Position numbers and translations under genes: made by a program | Notes under the pieces: generated by a model | What the model was told of the DNA's origin: nothing | The model's database searches: none | What the model saw: only the letters and a program-made list of their open reading frames with translations | Shown here: positions 62,429-64,000 of the stretch, piece by piece | How positions within the stretch are numbered: position 1 is the first letter of the stretch | How the letters are laid out: each line of letters opens with the position of its first letter | NCBI GenBank assembly: GCA_029959555.1 | Contig: JASCPI010000019.1 | Coordinates: 19,497 to 83,496, forward strand | DNA: 64,000 nt | Source of the DNA: Lysobacteraceae bacterium PS02065 | GTDB lineage: Bacteria > Pseudomonadota > Gammaproteobacteria > Xanthomonadales > Rhodanobacteraceae | Reading direction: 5' to 3'

Positions 62429-63214
62429 TCAGGCGTGCACGCCGAGCAGCGGCGGGTCGACGACACACGGCGGCGAACCGTGCGAACGACGGTAGCTGTC
62501 GACGACGCGACCGTAGTGGACGACGCGCCAGATCGTGTACCACGTGATCCGCGTGATATCCATGACGGGGCGGAAATGGCTGCGGCGCAGGCCTGCGTGG
62601 TAGCGCGCGTCGATCGGCACCGAGACCACGCCGAGCCCGCATTCGCGCGTCGCGGCGATCAGGATCGCGGCTTCGAACACGAAGCCCTGCTGCAGCAGGT
62701 CGACGCGTTCGAGCGCGACGCGCGGGTAATAGCGCTGGCCGCTCTGCGTGTCGGCGACCGGCACGCCGCAGCCCCACGAGATGCCCCAGTCGGCGACCGC
62801 GTTGGCACGACGGCGCGCGGTCGGCTGGTTGTCGCGCGTGCGCATGCGCGCGCCGATGACCAGATGGTTCGGGTACTGGCGCGCAGCGGCCAGCATGCGC
62901 GGGATGTCGGCGGCATCGTGCTGGCCGTCGCCGTCCATCGTGACGACGGCATCGAAGCCGCGACGCAGCGCCTCGCGGAAACCGTCCCGCAGGCTCTCGC
63001 CCTTGCCCTGCGGGGTCGCGTGGCGGATCAGCGTGACCGGCAGGTCGGCGATGAGCTCGACGGTGCGGTCGGTCGAGCCGTCGTCGATGACGATCACGTC
63101 GGGAAGCACGGCGAGCGCGGCTTCGACGACGGTGCGGATCGCGCGCTCCTCGTTGAGCGCGGGGATCACGATGGCGACGCGGGGCGAATCGGAAGCGGTG
63201 GACATGGCGGTCAT
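62429..63214 (-). CDS. family 2 glycosyltransferase (aryl-polyene cluster)
   Basis: The 261-residue GT2 protein starts at ATG 63214 or nine bases later at 63205. Motifs: VAIVIPALNEERAIRTVVEAAL, VIDDGSTDRTVELIADLP, the DxD-like VVTMDGDGQHDAADI and RDNQPTARRRANAV, GVPVADTQSGQRYYPR, QGFVFEAAIL. These are dolichol-phosphate-mannose-synthase-like GT2 enzymes without C-terminal membrane segments; the C-terminus WRVVHYGRVVDSYRRSHGSPPCV differs. In aryl-polyene loci a GT2 gene is typical, perhaps for head-group or lipid attachment. The gene lies between the KS-like gene (58 bases) and the halogenase-like gene. Confidence 0.85.
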   Translation of the reverse strand: MTAMSTASDSPRVAIVIPALNEERAIRTVVEAALAVLPDVIVIDDGSTDRTVELIADLPVTLIRHATPQGKGESLRDGFREALRRGFDAVVTMDGDGQHDAADIPRMLAAARQYPNHLVIGARMRTRDNQPTARRRANAVADWGISWGCGVPVADTQSGQRYYPRVALERVDLLQQGFVFEAAILIAATRECGLGVVSVPIDARYHAGLRRSHFRPVMDITRITWYTIWRVVHYGRVVDSYRRSHGSPPCVVDPPLLGVHA

Positions 63215-63272
63215 TCCCTGGCCGAGCGCCGCGAGGGCGCAGCGCGGTGATGCGGCGCGCGCGACGGCACGC

Positions 63273-64000
63273 TCATGGACATTCGACGCGCAACGCGTCG
63301 CCCTGCCCGCCCGGCAGGTGCAACGGACCGGCGAGGTCGCTGACCAGCGCGCACAGGAACGGCAGCGCGTGCGCGGCCGTCGGGTTGCCCGCGGCGATCG
63401 CCGCGAACGCGGGCGGCAGCGTGGGCAGCGTGACGACGCCGTCGGGATCCAGGCCGATGCGCAGGCGCGACAGGCCGGAGCCTTCGACGAACGGCGCGAG
63501 CACGAGCGCGGTGCCGAACAGCGGCGTGCTCGGCGAGACGTCCGCGAGTGGGCCGCGCGACTCGGTGTCGTAGGCGACGAGCAGCACCGGCGTGTCGCCC
63601 GAGACCGCCTGCACGGCGGCCTCGAACAATGCCGCGCCGAAGCTCGCGGTCCAGCCGCTGATCGAGGTGGACGGCCGGTGGCAGCGCGTCGCGATCGTCC
63701 AGTAGCCGGCCGGCGCGTTGTGCACGGAGTTGTGGAAGCGGATCGGCGACAGCTCGTGCGGCGCGGTCGCGAGCGTCGAACACATGTAGTCGGTGATCGC
63801 GAGGTCGCCATGGGTCGAGGCGAACACGCTCGGCAGCTCGGCGCCTTCGCGACCGGCCGCTTCGCAGGCCTGGCTCGCGACCTCGCAGGCGAGCAGCACG
63901 GGTTCCGGCGCGCGGCGGCGCTCGGCCGGCGGCAACAAGCCCGGCGCGGGACGCGCCGGCGCGTCGGCGGCGGGCCCGTCGCCACGACGCAGGCCTGCGC
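63273..64000 (-). CDS. beta-ketoacyl synthase chain-length-factor-like protein, 5' truncated by window
   Basis: About 242 residues of the C-terminal part are visible; the frame is open through the window edge. FHNSVHNAPAGYWTIATRCHRPSTSISGWTASFG is diagnostic of the ketoacyl-synthase-like N-terminal domain that I recall from aryl-polyene clusters (beta-ketoacyl synthase chain length factor). The usual active-site cysteine is not seen in the visible region; LAITDYMCST replaces the area. Such proteins pair with true KS enzymes and control chain length. With the downstream GT2 and halogenase-like genes this marks the 3' end of an aryl-polyene or xanthomonadin cluster. Confidence 0.8.
   Translation of the reverse strand, partial: AGLRRGDGPAADAPARPAPGLLPPAERRRAPEPVLLACEVASQACEAAGREGAELPSVFASTHGDLAITDYMCSTLATAPHELSPIRFHNSVHNAPAGYWTIATRCHRPSTSISGWTASFGAALFEAAVQAVSGDTPVLLVAYDTESRGPLADVSPSTPLFGTALVLAPFVEGSGLSRLRIGLDPDGVVTLPTLPPAFAAIAAGNPTAAHALPFLCALVSDLAGPLHLPGGQGDALRVECP

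Overview
The window is high-GC bacterial chromosome (roughly two-thirds G+C by eye) with dense, short-spaced genes, many ATGA/GTGA stop-start overlaps and scattered REP-like palindromes. The gene content fits Lysobacterales (Xanthomonadales) in the Gammaproteobacteria. It includes UbiK, the ComM/YifB protein, an orphan P-II protein, a xanthomonadin/aryl-polyene type locus at the right edge, and a peptide-modification cassette that I know mainly from this order. Family and genus cannot be fixed from the sequence alone. No rRNA, tRNA, CRISPR array or complete insertion sequence was seen.

Left part (1-11.6 kb): the end of a MATE exporter, a secreted beta-helix protein, small enzymes (SRPBCC, HD phosphohydrolase, VOC), and a lower-GC accessory stretch with a HEAT-like secreted protein. 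An SdpR/SdpI-like autoregulated pair, small envelope proteins, methionine aminopeptidase and an orphan Imm63-type immunity protein follow. 11.6-25 kb: a secreted HExxHxxGxxH metalloprotease, an alpha/beta hydrolase-MlaA-DUF4105 operon, an S9 peptidase, an M23 peptidase, an FMN reductase, a carotenoid oxygenase, a DUF2141 protein and an orphan histidine kinase. 25-40 kb: RmuC, then a sigma/anti-sigma/HEAT/HEAT operon, then a tandemly duplicated two-gene unit (A1-B1-A2-B2) of exported Sel1-like proteins. P-II, UbiK, ComM/YifB and an XdhC-MocA pair for molybdoenzyme maturation close this part.

40.6-50.9 kb is the most interesting locus. It looks like an uncharacterised RiPP-type system. One SagB-like dehydrogenase gene is divergent from a 100-residue precursor with a nitrile-hydratase-like leader. 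A second 93-residue precursor lies 2.8 kb away. Three large class III nucleotidyl-cyclase/TPR membrane proteins (882, 888 and 884 aa) complete it. Each precursor gene overlaps the 3' end of its own cyclase gene tail-to-tail. The third cyclase has an altered catalytic signature and no precursor. Cyclases 1 and 2 are almost identical over the N-terminal half and strongly divergent in the TPR half.

51-64 kb: a pirin, REP-rich DNA, an operon of a Kef-type antiporter with a DprE1-like/DprE2-like epimerase pair, and a RimK-like ATP-grasp protein divergent from a GNAT acetyltransferase whose 3' end was duplicated as a decayed fragment. The window ends in a FabG reductase and the edge of an aryl-polyene (xanthomonadin-like) cluster: halogenase-like flavoprotein, family 2 glycosyltransferase and partial beta-ketoacyl synthase.
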